A stretch of 64,000 bases of DNA, taken from the NCBI GenBank assembly GCA_024743255.1, contig JANSWY010000026.1, positions 1 through 64,000 on the forward strand, in the 5' to 3' direction. The translations under genes were made by a program, and so were the position numbers. Position 1 is the stretch's first letter. The number at the start of each line of letters is the position of its first letter. Shown piece by piece: positions 45,250 to 53,568 of the stretch. The DNA is from a bacterium (GTDB lineage Bacteria; Bacteroidota; Bacteroidia; Cytophagales; Cyclobacteriaceae). The notes under the pieces were generated by a model. It worked only from the letters and a program-made list of their open reading frames with translations. It ran no database searches and was not told where the DNA came from.

Positions 45250-46403
45250 ACCATTTTAGCCTGAGTGCTAATCCATCTTTCTGGTAATTCGCCTTTGGTT
45301 GCAGTCTCATAATCGCTATAACTGCATGGAACTATACTGTTTCTCTTAGCAATTCGCTGATCTGACGGGTGTGGAACTTCCATCCACCATTTCTCTGAAA
45401 GTTTGCTCTTGTAGAATCTTATACTGTCTGGCTCGCTTCCAATTGCCACTTCATATACAAGGTAATCATTGGACCTGAAGACACTCTCATTCTTTCTATG
45501 ATAGAAACCTTCGATGAAGTACCAAATCATAGTTGAAATCACAAAAGCAGATTGATAATCCACTGTGTCATAAGCAGGATCATACTCGTATATTCCAATA
45601 CTACTTAACTTATCATTAATCCCAGCATACCAACATAATTGACACGCTTCCTCACCAGTCAATCCATACACCAATCTGTGCGGAGTACCTGGCATATATG
45701 AAGCTTTCATTGCAGAAACATCGAAGGTCATCATGTCTCCATTTCTGATAATTGGCTCCATTTCCTTAAGGTTCTCTTTTACTACACCTAATCGATAAGA
45801 GTCAAAATACAAGCTCTCCATGAGTTCGTGCTCCTTTTCATCGACTAAATAACTTTGTTGAGCTATATGACTGTAATTGAAGAGGAAATTGGGATCATGG
45901 GTGAAGATTTTGTTCACATGCGACCCACTAGGACCTTCAGTTTCATCCAAATCAAATGAGGAGTCAACATTTATTACGCTAACCAACTTATCCATTGCCT
46001 CGTAACTTCTGTACTGAGCAAAGTCAAAGTCTTGCGTGCCCCCTATTATAATCGGTAATATGTTTTTGTCTATTAAATGCTCACATACTTCTTTCAATCT
46101 AAGATAAGTGTCCTCCAACTCAGGACCATTCCTTAAGTCTCCAAGATCTACAACACGATATCTTCCTATGCCCTTCTTCAGATTATAGAATTTCCTTCTA
46201 ATCTGAGTGGTAGCATCTTTGATGTCCTTATTTTCTTCCGCTCCTCCTCTAGGATCAACTATTCCAATAATAGCCAGATCTACTCCATCTAACTCAGGAA
46301 GTTTGCCTCTGTTGATTGAAATGCTGTTGTAGACACTGTTAGTCTTATATGTTTCATAACTAATGTCCTCTGAGATTGGGTCAAAGAAAAGCTTAGGATC
46401 CAT
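45246..46403 (-). CDS. Arginase/ureohydrolase-fold protein with a degenerate metal site
   Basis: The arginase fold is recognisable in order: IIIGGTQDFD where GGDHS is expected, INVDSSFDLD where VDAHxDxx is expected, and MMTFDVSAMKASYMPG where SFDVDxxDPxxxPG is expected. In arginase numbering the metal ligands His101, His126 and Asp234 are replaced (Gln, Ser, Ser), while the Asp equivalents of 124, 128 and 232 remain. Active arginases, agmatinases and formimidoylglutamases need these, so it is either a pseudoenzyme or uses a different site. Automated pipelines would likely call it formimidoylglutamase. It has 385 residues, longer than arginases, with a C-terminal extension of about 80 residues. 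It is a single gene and no histidine-degradation genes are near. Confidence 0.8.
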   Translation of the reverse strand: MDPKLFFDPISEDISYETYKTNSVYNSISINRGKLPELDGVDLAIIGIVDPRGGAEENKDIKDATTQIRRKFYNLKKGIGRYRVVDLGDLRNGPELEDTYLRLKEVCEHLIDKNILPIIIGGTQDFDFAQYRSYEAMDKLVSVINVDSSFDLDETEGPSGSHVNKIFTHDPNFLFNYSHIAQQSYLVDEKEHELMESLYFDSYRLGVVKENLKEMEPIIRNGDMMTFDVSAMKASYMPGTPHRLVYGLTGEEACQLCWYAGINDKLSSIGIYEYDPAYDTVDYQSAFVISTMIWYFIEGFYHRKNESVFRSNDYLVYEVAIGSEPDSIRFYKSKLSEKWWMEVPHPSDQRIAKRNSIVPCSYSDYETATKGELPERWISTQAKMV

Positions 46404-46447
46404 TCCGATGATTTTTTCTGGAAAATTAGTGAAAAGCGGGGAGAAAG

Positions 46448-46562
46448 TTGCCCTCCTACGCTGAAGCTTCGGTGGACTAGTCAGTTGTCAGTGAAACGAG
46501 TTGCGGGTTGCGGGGATGTCCACCTGTGGCGGACTAGCGGGTTTATGGACGTACATTGATGC
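46448..46562. repeat. Dispersed repeat element, copy A
   Basis: About 115 bases homologous to 49006-49155. Shared blocks in order: TTGC(C/T)CTCCT.CGCT.AAGCTTCGGTGGAC, one AGTTGTCAG unit, GAAACGAGTTGCG.GTTGCGGGG, GTCCACCTG.GGCG.AC, TAGCGGG and ACATTGATG. GGTGGAC (46471-46477) and GTCCACC (46518-46524) are inverted, so the element can fold. It does not code; a frame through it is an artefact. Confidence 0.85.
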
Positions 46563-46563
46563 C

Positions 46564-46598
46564 TTTTGTCTTTTGTCTTTTGTCTTTTGTCTTTCGTC
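46564..46598. repeat. Tandem heptamer array TTTTGTC x5
   Basis: Four perfect TTTTGTC units plus one degenerate TTTCGTC, immediately after repeat element copy A and before the nqrF terminator. Confidence 0.9.
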
Positions 46599-46628
46599 GC
46601 TAAACGCAGATCCGTCAACAATTGGCAC

Positions 46629-46660
46629 AAAAAAACCGGAAACTTCTCAGCCTCCGGTTT
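46629..46660 (-). terminator. Intrinsic terminator of nqrF
   Basis: 8-bp stem AAACCGGA / TCCGGTTT with a 12-base loop. The plus-strand A run (46629-46635) gives the U tract on the minus strand, 22 bases after the nqrF stop. Confidence 0.85.
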
Positions 46661-46681
46661 ATATCATCAATTTTCTATTTC

Positions 46682-47986
46682 TTATCCTCCGAAATCATCG
46701 AATCTGATGTTTTCTGGTGGTACTCCCATGTCGTCTAGCATTTTTAGTACTGCTGCGTTCATCATTGGAGGTCCACATAGGTAGAATTCTACCTCATCTG
46801 GATCTGAATGGTCCTTCAGGTAGTTGTCATACAGACATTGGTGAATGAATCCAACATATCCATCTCCATTATCATCATCAAGATTTTCTTTTACTTTCCA
46901 GTTATCCTCTGGAAGGGGCTCAGAAAGACCTATGTAGAACTTGAAGTTAGGGAAGTCCTTCATGATCTTCTCGAAGTGATCTAAGTAGAATAATTCTCTT
47001 TTTGATCTACCTCCGTACCAGTACGACACTTTTCTATCACTTTTCTCTGTGTGGAATAAGTGGAAAATGTGTGATCTCAATGGTGCCATTCCTGCTCCAC
47101 CTCCAATGTAGATCATTTCTCTACCTGTTGGGTTAATGAAGAACTCTCCATATGGACCAGAGATAGTCACTTTGTCTCCTAGTTTTCTTGAGAATACATA
47201 AGATGAACAAATACCTGGATTAACATCCATCCACTGATTCTTAGCTCTATCCCATGGTGGAGTTGCAATCCTGATGTTCAGCATTACAATGTTTCCTTCT
47301 GCTGGGTGATTCGCCATAGAGTAAGCTCTGAATATTGGCTCATCATTTTTCATTGTCAAGTCCCAAAGACCAAACTTATCCCAGTCTGATTTATAAACGT
47401 CATCAGGGTGTCCCAAATCTGGGTGTGGAGTGATGTCCATGTCTTTGAATTCAACTTCAATCTTAGGAACATCAATCTGAATATATCCACCTGATTCGAA
47501 ATCAAGAGTTTCACCTTCAGGAAGTTTTACAACAAACTCCTTAATGAAAGTAGAAACGTTGTAATTTGAGATAACCTCGCACTCCCATTTCTTGATTCCA
47601 AAAATTTCTTCCGGAATTTCAATTTCCATGTCCTGCTTCACTTTAACCTGGCAAGACAATCTTACTTTTTCTTTTTGCTCTGTTCTGCTTAGGTGACCTA
47701 CCTCCGTTGGAAGTACATCTCCTCCACCTTCAGTCACTTTACACTTACACATTGCGCAGGTTCCCCCACCTCCACAAGCAGAAGGAAGGAATATCTTTTG
47801 TGCTGACAATGTAGTCAACAATGTAGATCCCGCAGAGGTGACAATCGGATTGTCTTTATCCCCGTTTACAATGATGTTTACTGGTCCAGATTGAACCAAC
47901 TTGGATTGAGCAAACAACAAAATCAGCACTAACAATAGGATAACTATTGTAAAGGCTATTATTGATATTATTATTACTGATGACAT
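46682..47986 (-). CDS. nqrF: Na+-translocating NADH:quinone reductase subunit F
   Basis: Electron-input subunit of the sodium pump Na+-NQR. It has an N-terminal membrane helix (about 4-25), a 2Fe-2S ferredoxin domain with [10 protein letters not shown] and LSC ligands, an FAD domain ([10 protein letters not shown]), and an NADH domain ([25 protein letters not shown]). The length of 434 fits the family. The other five subunits (nqrA-E), normally adjacent upstream, are absent here; the preceding gene on this strand is accD. Either the operon is split in this genome or this is an extra NqrF-like reductase. A -7 promoter match lies 34 bases upstream. Confidence 0.93.
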   Translation of the reverse strand: MSSVIIISIIAFTIVILLLVLILLFAQSKLVQSGPVNIIVNGDKDNPIVTSAGSTLLTTLSAQKIFLPSACGGGGTCAMCKCKVTEGGGDVLPTEVGHLSRTEQKEKVRLSCQVKVKQDMEIEIPEEIFGIKKWECEVISNYNVSTFIKEFVVKLPEGETLDFESGGYIQIDVPKIEVEFKDMDITPHPDLGHPDDVYKSDWDKFGLWDLTMKNDEPIFRAYSMANHPAEGNIVMLNIRIATPPWDRAKNQWMDVNPGICSSYVFSRKLGDKVTISGPYGEFFINPTGREMIYIGGGAGMAPLRSHIFHLFHTEKSDRKVSYWYGGRSKRELFYLDHFEKIMKDFPNFKFYIGLSEPLPEDNWKVKENLDDDNGDGYVGFIHQCLYDNYLKDHSDPDEVEFYLCGPPMMNAAVLKMLDDMGVPPENIRFDDFGG

Positions 47987-48019
47987 TTAAACGAAATGTT
48001 TATTTTTTGAAATCGGTCA

Positions 48020-48027
48020 CAAATATA
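48020..48027 (-). promoter_or_regulatory. Putative -7 element of nqrF
   Basis: Reads TATATTTG on the minus strand (TAnnTTTG). The start of transcription would be near 48014, giving a leader of about 28 bases. No matching TTG was found at the ideal distance. Confidence 0.4.
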
Positions 48028-48083
48028 GATGATATACCATCACTTTAAAAGTGCAATATGGTTTTATCAACATCCCGTGAATC

Positions 48084-48926
48084 CTAATTGTTCAATAGTT
48101 TTAAAAGAGTTGTGATTTTTGCTTTAAGATTTCTTCTATCAACGATGAAATCAAGGAATCCATGATCAAGAACAAATTCCGAACTTTGGAATCCTTTTGG
48201 TAAATCTTTACCAATAGTTTCTCTAATTACTCTTGGCCCAGCAAAACCAATCAAAGCTCCAGGTTCTGCTATATTAAAGTCTCCAAGCATTGCAAAAGAA
48301 GCAGTTACTCCTCCAGTAGTTGGATCTGTCAATAACGATATATAAGGAATTTGAGCTTCTGACAATAATGCCAATTTAGCTGATGTCTTAGCCATCTGCA
48401 TTAAAGAAAATCCAGCTTCCATCATTCTAGCTCCACCTGATTTGGAGATCATCATGAATGGAATTTTGTGCTTCAGAGAGTAATCGATTCCTCTAGCAAT
48501 CTTCTCTCCTACTACTGATCCCATTGAACCACCAATGAAAGCAAAATCCATACAACAAACCACAAGGTCAATTCCATTGGATTTTCCTACCGCAGTTCTA
48601 ACAGCATCTTTAAGACCTGTTTTCTTCTGAGATGCTTTAATTCTATCTGGATATTTTTTTGAATCCGTAAATTTCAAAGGATCACCAGAAGTCATTCCCG
48701 CATCGATCTCTTCAAATTTATTGTCATCAAAAAGTATTTCGAAGTATTCTTTTGAACCAATTCTAACGTGATACTCATCATCCGGGCATACATACGCATT
48801 ATTGCGTAATTCTCTCATGTGGATGATATTTCCACTTGGTGTTTTATACCATAGCCCGTCTGGCGCTTCCTTCTTTTCTGTAGTTGGGGTTTGTATCCCC
48901 TTATCTTTTCTTTGAAACCAAGCCAT
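48084..48926 (-). CDS. accD: Acetyl-CoA carboxylase carboxyltransferase beta subunit with degenerate zinc ribbon
   Basis: Transfers the carboxyl group from carboxybiotin to acetyl-CoA, with AccA, in fatty-acid synthesis. The crotonase-like core is intact ([52 protein letters not shown] in pattern). The N-terminal zinc ribbon, normally CPxC...CPxC, reads TPSG (about 26-29) and CPDD (about 45-48) here, so three of the four cysteines are gone. I checked these codons in the DNA. The frame opens at TTG 48953, but the ATG at 48926 gives the family start MAWFQRK, and the -7 element at 48951 overlaps the TTG. It has 280 residues. No accA is nearby. Confidence 0.93.
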   Translation of the reverse strand: MAWFQRKDKGIQTPTTEKKEAPDGLWYKTPSGNIIHMRELRNNAYVCPDDEYHVRIGSKEYFEILFDDNKFEEIDAGMTSGDPLKFTDSKKYPDRIKASQKKTGLKDAVRTAVGKSNGIDLVVCCMDFAFIGGSMGSVVGEKIARGIDYSLKHKIPFMMISKSGGARMMEAGFSLMQMAKTSAKLALLSEAQIPYISLLTDPTTGGVTASFAMLGDFNIAEPGALIGFAGPRVIRETIGKDLPKGFQSSEFVLDHGFLDFIVDRRNLKAKITTLLKLLNN

Positions 48927-48950
48927 CAAGTCGTTTTTAATGTTGGACGG

Positions 48951-48958
48951 CAAAGATA
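48951..48958 (-). promoter_or_regulatory. Putative -7 element of accD
   Basis: Reads TATCTTTG on the minus strand. It would start transcription near 48945, about 19 bases before the ATG at 48926, which supports that start over the TTG at 48953. Confidence 0.45.
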
Positions 48959-49005
48959 TGTTGCCTTTTTTTTAGTTCCTAGGATATGGGGTACGAGTTA
49001 CGGGT

Positions 49006-49155
49006 TGCTCTCCTTCGCTAAAGCTTCGGTGGACGAGCCCCTTAGTTGTCAGTTGTCAGTTGTCAGTTGTCAGTTGTCAGTTGTCAGGGAAACGAGTTGC
49101 GAGTTGCGGGGAGGTCCACCTGCGGCGAACTTAGCGGGTACTAAGACATTGATGG
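49006..49155. repeat. Dispersed repeat element, copy B
   Basis: Second copy of the element at 46448-46562, in the same orientation and about 35 bases longer, almost entirely because it holds six AGTTGTC heptamers where copy A has about one. GGTGGAC (49028-49034) and GTCCACC (49114-49120) form the inverted core. It occupies much of the 390-base gap between accD and leuB, which contains no gene. Confidence 0.88.
49044..49085. repeat. Tandem heptamer array AGTTGTC x6
   Basis: Six perfect consecutive AGTTGTC units inside repeat element copy B. Confidence 0.95.
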
Positions 49156-49203
49156 TTATTGGAACTTATGAAACTTTGGGATTTGAGATTTGTTATTTAG
49201 AAT

Positions 49204-49302
49204 TTAAACCGAAGGTTTAAGAGTACCGGGATTGTGCGTCCAATTTTTTTTAACAACAACCAATTTTGGACGCACAAAACAACCCAAATATTCCCGGGTA
49301 CT
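49204..49302. repeat. Stacked and nested inverted repeats downstream of leuB
   Basis: TTAAACC-GAA-GGTTTAA (49204-49220) is followed by a nested pair: outer arms AGTACCGGGA (49222-49231) / TCCCGGGTACT (49292-49302, one-base bulge) and inner perfect 12-bp arms TTGTGCGTCCAA (49232-49243) / TTGGACGCACAA (49266-49277). It may end leuAB transcription, but there is no U tract on the minus strand. Confidence 0.8.
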
Positions 49303-49316
49303 AGAAGATAATGTCT

Positions 49317-50417
49317 TTAGATGATCGTAACTGTGTTGAAATCAATCATCTTGTCTGAGTTGATTAAAGCTGCAATCGCATCTCCAACCTGTTCAGTAGT
49401 ATAAAATTTTTCACTTTCAAGATCCTCAGTAACTATTCCATGATTCATGGCTTCTTCAACAGCACTTACAATTAGTCTACTTTCAGCTTTCGCTCCAAAT
49501 GCCATTTCTAACATCATTGCAGCACTCAATATTGATGCTATTGGGTTTGCTTTGTTCTTTCCAGCTCCACCAGGATAGGATCCATGAATTGGGCCGAATA
49601 GTTTGAACTCACTCCCTAGTGATGCGGATGGAATTAATCCCATAGATCCAGCAATAACTGATGCTTCATTTGTAAGTATATCTCCAAATAGATTTTCGGT
49701 AAGAATAACATCAAAATGTCCTGGATCTGTAATGATTTTCATGGCTGCCTTGTCCACAAACATGAACTCAACAGTCACTTCTGGATAATCCTTAGATAGA
49801 TCTGCAACTGTAGCTCTCCATAATCTGGAAGTTGCCATCACATTTGCTTTATCTACCAAAGTCAATCTTTTCTTGCGAGATTTTGCTGACTCAAACGCCA
49901 TCCTCGCGATTCTTGTAATTTCTTCTTTACTATATAATATGGTGTCATATGCATGCTCACCATCTTCAGATCTTCCACTTGGCTTTCCGAAATAAACTCC
50001 GCTGGTAAGTTCTCTATATACCAGAAAGTTTACGTCTTTAAGCAACTCATTTTTCAATGGGCTATGCTCAAATAAAATTGGATAACTCACTGTTGGTCTC
50101 ACATTAGCAAAAAGACCCAATGCGCTTCTCATCTTTAATAAGCCTTGCTCTGGTCTAACTTTAGCATTTGGATCCTGATCATATTTTGGATCTCCAATTG
50201 CACCGAATAAAATAGCATCACTTGACTTACAAAGTCTCTCGGTCTCCCACGGAAAAGGGTCTTCCTCCTTTTCAATTGCTTCTGCACCAATCAAGCCGTA
50301 CTCAAATTCAAACTCATGATCAAACACATCAGCTACTGCTTTCAGTGCTTTCACTGCCTCTTTGGTAATTTCATTACCTATCCCGTCCCCTGGTAGTACT
50401 GCTATCTTCTTCTTCAT
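49317..50417 (-). CDS. leuB: 3-isopropylmalate dehydrogenase
   Basis: NAD-dependent oxidative decarboxylation of 3-isopropylmalate in leucine synthesis. The N-terminus is IAVLPGDGIGNEIT. Substrate-binding arginines lie in the LLKMRSALGLFANVRP region, YRELTSGVYFGKPSGR is characteristic of LeuB, and the metal-binding DxxxxNLFGDILTNEAS and the adenine-binding HGSYPGGAGKNKANP are present. The length of 366 is standard. It is the second gene of a leuAB operon with a one-base gap; leuC and leuD are not in the window. Confidence 0.96.
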   Translation of the reverse strand: MKKKIAVLPGDGIGNEITKEAVKALKAVADVFDHEFEFEYGLIGAEAIEKEEDPFPWETERLCKSSDAILFGAIGDPKYDQDPNAKVRPEQGLLKMRSALGLFANVRPTVSYPILFEHSPLKNELLKDVNFLVYRELTSGVYFGKPSGRSEDGEHAYDTILYSKEEITRIARMAFESAKSRKKRLTLVDKANVMATSRLWRATVADLSKDYPEVTVEFMFVDKAAMKIITDPGHFDVILTENLFGDILTNEASVIAGSMGLIPSASLGSEFKLFGPIHGSYPGGAGKNKANPIASILSAAMMLEMAFGAKAESRLIVSAVEEAMNHGIVTEDLESEKFYTTEQVGDAIAALINSDKMIDFNTVTII

Positions 50418-50418
50418 G

Positions 50419-51615
50419 CTAAGCTACCTTTTGATGTTTTCTATACAATTGCCTCAAGTCCTCATCCTGTACAACTTTGATCTCGTCTGCAACTAATAAG
50501 AACTCTTTATATAATGAATTCAATTCTTCGCCATCAACATTTACTCCGATGGCTCCTAATCTGAACTTCAATGCTGCTCTACCACTTCTTGCGGTTAGAA
50601 CTATATCAGAATTTTGCACTCCAACTTCTTCTGGAGCTATAATCTCATAATTCTCTCTATTCTTGATTACTCCATCCTGGTGGATTCCAGAGGAGTGTGC
50701 AAATGCGTTACTTCCTACAACCGCCTTATTTGGCTGAACTGGCATACCCATAGTCTCAGAAACCATTCTGCTCAATGGATATAGTTGAGTAGTATCAATT
50801 CCGGTTACAAGATTTAACTCAGGATGCTTTTTCAAAGTCATCACCACTTCTTCTAATGAAGTATTACCAGCTCTTTCTCCTATACCATTAATCGTACATT
50901 CCACCTGTCTTGCTCCATTTCGAAGTGCATTAACTGAATTGGCTGTTGCCATTCCCAAGTCATTGTGACAATGTGAAGAAATTACTGCTTTGTCGATGTT
51001 TGATACGTTCTCTTTCAAGAATTTGATTTTCTCTCCATACATATCAGGTAAGCAAAAACCTGTTGTGTCCGGAATATTAACTACAGTTGCTCCTGCAGCA
51101 ATTGCGGCTTCAACAACTTTCGCAAGGAATTCATTATCTGTTCTACCAGCATCTTCTGCATAGAATTCAACATCATCAATTAAGTTTCTTGCGAACTTCA
51201 CAGCTTTCACCGCTCTTTCGATAATGTTTTCTCTGGTAGTCTTTAGTTTATGAAAGATGTGCTGATCAGAAGTACCGATACCTGTGTGTATTCTGCCTCT
51301 TTTTGCAAACTTTAGGGATTCTGCTGCACATTCAATGTCTTTTTCAACGGCTCTGGATAAAGCACAAATAGTCGGTTCAGTAACCGCTTTTGTGATTGCT
51401 TGTACAGATTGAAAATCTCCAGGACTTGAAATTGGGAATCCAGCTTCTATGATATCTACACCCAGACTTTCGAGCGACTTAGCAATTTTTATTTTTTCTT
51501 CAGTGTTGAGCTGACAACCGGGAACTTGCTCCCCGTCTCTTAATGTAGTATCGAAAATATAAACTTTGCCGTCTGTGACGTCTGCATCAGGTGTATTGTT
51601 TCCTGTAATTTCCAT
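50419..51615 (-). CDS. leuA: 2-isopropylmalate synthase, short form without regulatory domain
   Basis: Condenses 2-oxoisovalerate and acetyl-CoA, the first committed step to leucine. The DRE-TIM barrel has [16 protein letters not shown] and the metal-binding HCHNDLGMA, with [13 protein letters not shown] as in true LeuA. The protein ends at residue 398, just after the linker, so the C-terminal leucine-sensing dimer domain of 510-residue LeuA is missing. It may therefore not respond to leucine, or it may be a related acyl-transferring enzyme, though the leuB partner supports LeuA. A complete promoter match lies upstream (51648-51676). Confidence 0.9.
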   Translation of the reverse strand: MEITGNNTPDADVTDGKVYIFDTTLRDGEQVPGCQLNTEEKIKIAKSLESLGVDIIEAGFPISSPGDFQSVQAITKAVTEPTICALSRAVEKDIECAAESLKFAKRGRIHTGIGTSDQHIFHKLKTTRENIIERAVKAVKFARNLIDDVEFYAEDAGRTDNEFLAKVVEAAIAAGATVVNIPDTTGFCLPDMYGEKIKFLKENVSNIDKAVISSHCHNDLGMATANSVNALRNGARQVECTINGIGERAGNTSLEEVVMTLKKHPELNLVTGIDTTQLYPLSRMVSETMGMPVQPNKAVVGSNAFAHSSGIHQDGVIKNRENYEIIAPEEVGVQNSDIVLTARSGRAALKFRLGAIGVNVDGEELNSLYKEFLLVADEIKVVQDEDLRQLYRKHQKVA

Positions 51616-51647
51616 TTGACGTGTTTATTAATGTTGAATGACAGCTT

Positions 51648-51676
51648 CAAATGTATCAGGCGACTCTACTAATCAA
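51648..51676 (-). promoter_or_regulatory. Putative leuAB promoter
   Basis: On the minus strand, TTG (51676-51674), an 18-base spacer and TACATTTG (51655-51648) match both Bacteroidota elements. Transcription would start near 51642, about 27 bases before the leuA ATG. No leader peptide or attenuator hairpin was seen. Confidence 0.6.
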
Positions 51677-51776
51677 AAACTAAAAAATATTTTTATTACG
51701 ATTTCTAAGATTCCTAACTAATGCTTGAATAAGAAAATATTACCTATTTTTATTATTTCAATGTCATTTAATTACA

Positions 51777-53321
51777 ATGTCTAAAAGTCGATCCGACAGT
51801 TTATTTCTATTGGTGAAGTCAATGCGCAAAAGTGAGAAGCGCTATTTCAAATTGGATTCCAGTGAAGCCTCTGGAGATCACAAGTACATGAAATTGTTTG
51901 ATCTGCTGGACAAACAACAAGAATTTGATGAGGATCGTATTCTTCAGACTAATGGTTGGATCAAGAAGTCGCAGTTTAGTAATCTAAAGGCACATTTGTA
52001 TAAAAAGATTTTACAAAGCCTTAAAAGATATGCTCAATCATCTAATGAAGACATTAATGTTAGAGAGAACATCGATTATGTCCAATTGCTGTACGATAGA
52101 AGTTTGTACGGACAAAGTATGTCTCTTTTACAGAAACTGAAAAAGACAATTGTAAAGAGTGACAACCTGGAATTATATCTGGAAATATTAAAGTGGGAAA
52201 AGAATCTGTTGCCATACACCATTGACAGACACAACCAGAAACGTGTAAGTCAAATTGTGGAGGAAGCCAATCAGGTTAATGAGCGGATTTCCAGAACTAA
52301 TACATTAACAAACCTTGCTGTAGAGCTCAATGCTATTTATCTGAGAAATGGATTTATCAAGAACAAAACCGACTATTTAAACATTACTCAGACATTTAAG
52401 CAAAGACTCCCAACCTGGAATGAAGACAATCTATCCTTTCGTGAGAAGTTGCTTTGGTATAATATTCAGCTTAGCTACTATGGCTATTTGCAGGATTATG
52501 AGAAGTCATTGCAGTATGCCAATAAATGGGTGGAATTATTTGAAACAATACCAAATAACAGCTACTTATTTGAAATGTATTTGAAGGGTTTAAATCATCA
52601 ATTGAATGCTCAGGCAAGACTAAACTTATTCAATGAATTTGATCAAACTCACAAGAAATTACGATCTCTATCCAATCATCCGATTGTTGAGTTGAATGAG
52701 AATATCCAAATCAGATTATTCAAATACAGCTACGCTCACCAATTCAATGGCTACTTCATCAAAGGAGATTTCTCCACAGGAGTTCACATGCTTCGCAAAA
52801 TTGAGAACCGTCTTGAAGGGTTCATTGAGTTTTTGGATAAGCACTCTGAATTGATCTTATACTACAAAATTGCTTGTTTATACTTTGGGAATGATGATTT
52901 TGGTGATGCTTTAAAATGGCTTAATAGAATCATCAACAGTGAATACCAGGATATTCGAGAAGACGTATTATCCTTCGCAAGGATTCTAAATCTTATTGTA
53001 CATTATGAATTAGGGAATCAGGATGTCATCGAATATTACATTAAATCGACTTACCGATATCTGCTAAAGAAAGAAGACCTTCACTTATTCCAACAATACA
53101 TTTTGGAATTCATCAAAGGCTTGTCAAAAGACACTACTCAGAAAGAGTTAATGAGCAATTTCAAATCTTTGAGAAAGAAGCTCATTGAACTTGAGCAGAG
53201 CAAATATGATAAAAGAGCATTTGTGTACTTCGATATCATATCTTGGTTAGATAGTAAGATTTCAGGAAGAACGGTTCAGTCTGTGATAAGAGAAAAAGCT
53301 ATGACATTTAAGAAGCCTTAG
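51777..53321 (+). CDS. Large helical protein of unknown function
   Basis: 514 residues, no signal peptide or membrane helix, strongly helical and rich in Lys/Leu/Tyr, with TPR-like pairs of helices throughout (for example YYKIACLYFGNDDFGDALKWLNRI near 365). It begins SKSRSDSLFLLVKSMRKSEKRYFKLDSS. I recognise the type as a conserved Cytophagales hypothetical protein but know no function. It is divergent from leuA and upstream of a small lipoprotein gene and a sigma factor. A cytoplasmic scaffold role is possible. Confidence 0.7.
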   Translation: MSKSRSDSLFLLVKSMRKSEKRYFKLDSSEASGDHKYMKLFDLLDKQQEFDEDRILQTNGWIKKSQFSNLKAHLYKKILQSLKRYAQSSNEDINVRENIDYVQLLYDRSLYGQSMSLLQKLKKTIVKSDNLELYLEILKWEKNLLPYTIDRHNQKRVSQIVEEANQVNERISRTNTLTNLAVELNAIYLRNGFIKNKTDYLNITQTFKQRLPTWNEDNLSFREKLLWYNIQLSYYGYLQDYEKSLQYANKWVELFETIPNNSYLFEMYLKGLNHQLNAQARLNLFNEFDQTHKKLRSLSNHPIVELNENIQIRLFKYSYAHQFNGYFIKGDFSTGVHMLRKIENRLEGFIEFLDKHSELILYYKIACLYFGNDDFGDALKWLNRIINSEYQDIREDVLSFARILNLIVHYELGNQDVIEYYIKSTYRYLLKKEDLHLFQQYILEFIKGLSKDTTQKELMSNFKSLRKKLIELEQSKYDKRAFVYFDIISWLDSKISGRTVQSVIREKAMTFKKP

Positions 53322-53344
53322 GAAGAGTTTGTTGTCATTACCAT

Positions 53345-53512
53345 ATGAAAACACTGAGAATTGTGATCATATTGGTGACGCTTTTCTTCTTTGGCTGTAC
53401 TAAAACAGTCATTGTAACTCAGCAGCAAACTACTTTCAATCAGTACAAAGCTGTGAAACACGACAAAATCACCAACAAGACAAAAAAGCCAAGAAAAAGA
53501 AAGGGGAATTAA
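53345..53512 (+). CDS. Very small predicted lipoprotein
   Basis: 55 residues: MKTLRIVIILVTLFFFGC is a compact lipoprotein signal with Cys18 as the likely acyl site, then a 37-residue basic, Gln/Lys-rich tail ending KKPRKRKGN. It starts 23 bases after the preceding gene. It could be a minor envelope peptide. No family can be recognised at this length, but the signal structure and the clean ATG-to-stop frame support it as real. Confidence 0.55.
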   Translation: MKTLRIVIILVTLFFFGCTKTVIVTQQQTTFNQYKAVKHDKITNKTKKPRKRKGN

Positions 53513-53568
53513 TCCTTATATTGTTAGAGAGACAGAAGTTTTTGCTGAATCAATCTTAATAATAAATT

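Noticed and set aside
46501-46784. Two overlapping open frames rich in FCLLSF-type repeats
   Set aside because: They are translations of the TTTTGTC tandem array and the end of repeat copy A, then run antisense into nqrF.
49044-49085. Tandem repeats considered as a CRISPR array
   Set aside because: The units are 7 bases and contiguous with no spacers; no cas genes are in the window.
48891-49220. 109-residue open frame across the accD start and repeat copy B
   Set aside because: Its middle is a translation of the AGTTGTC heptamers (repeated SVVSCQL-type peptide) and its start lies antisense inside accD.
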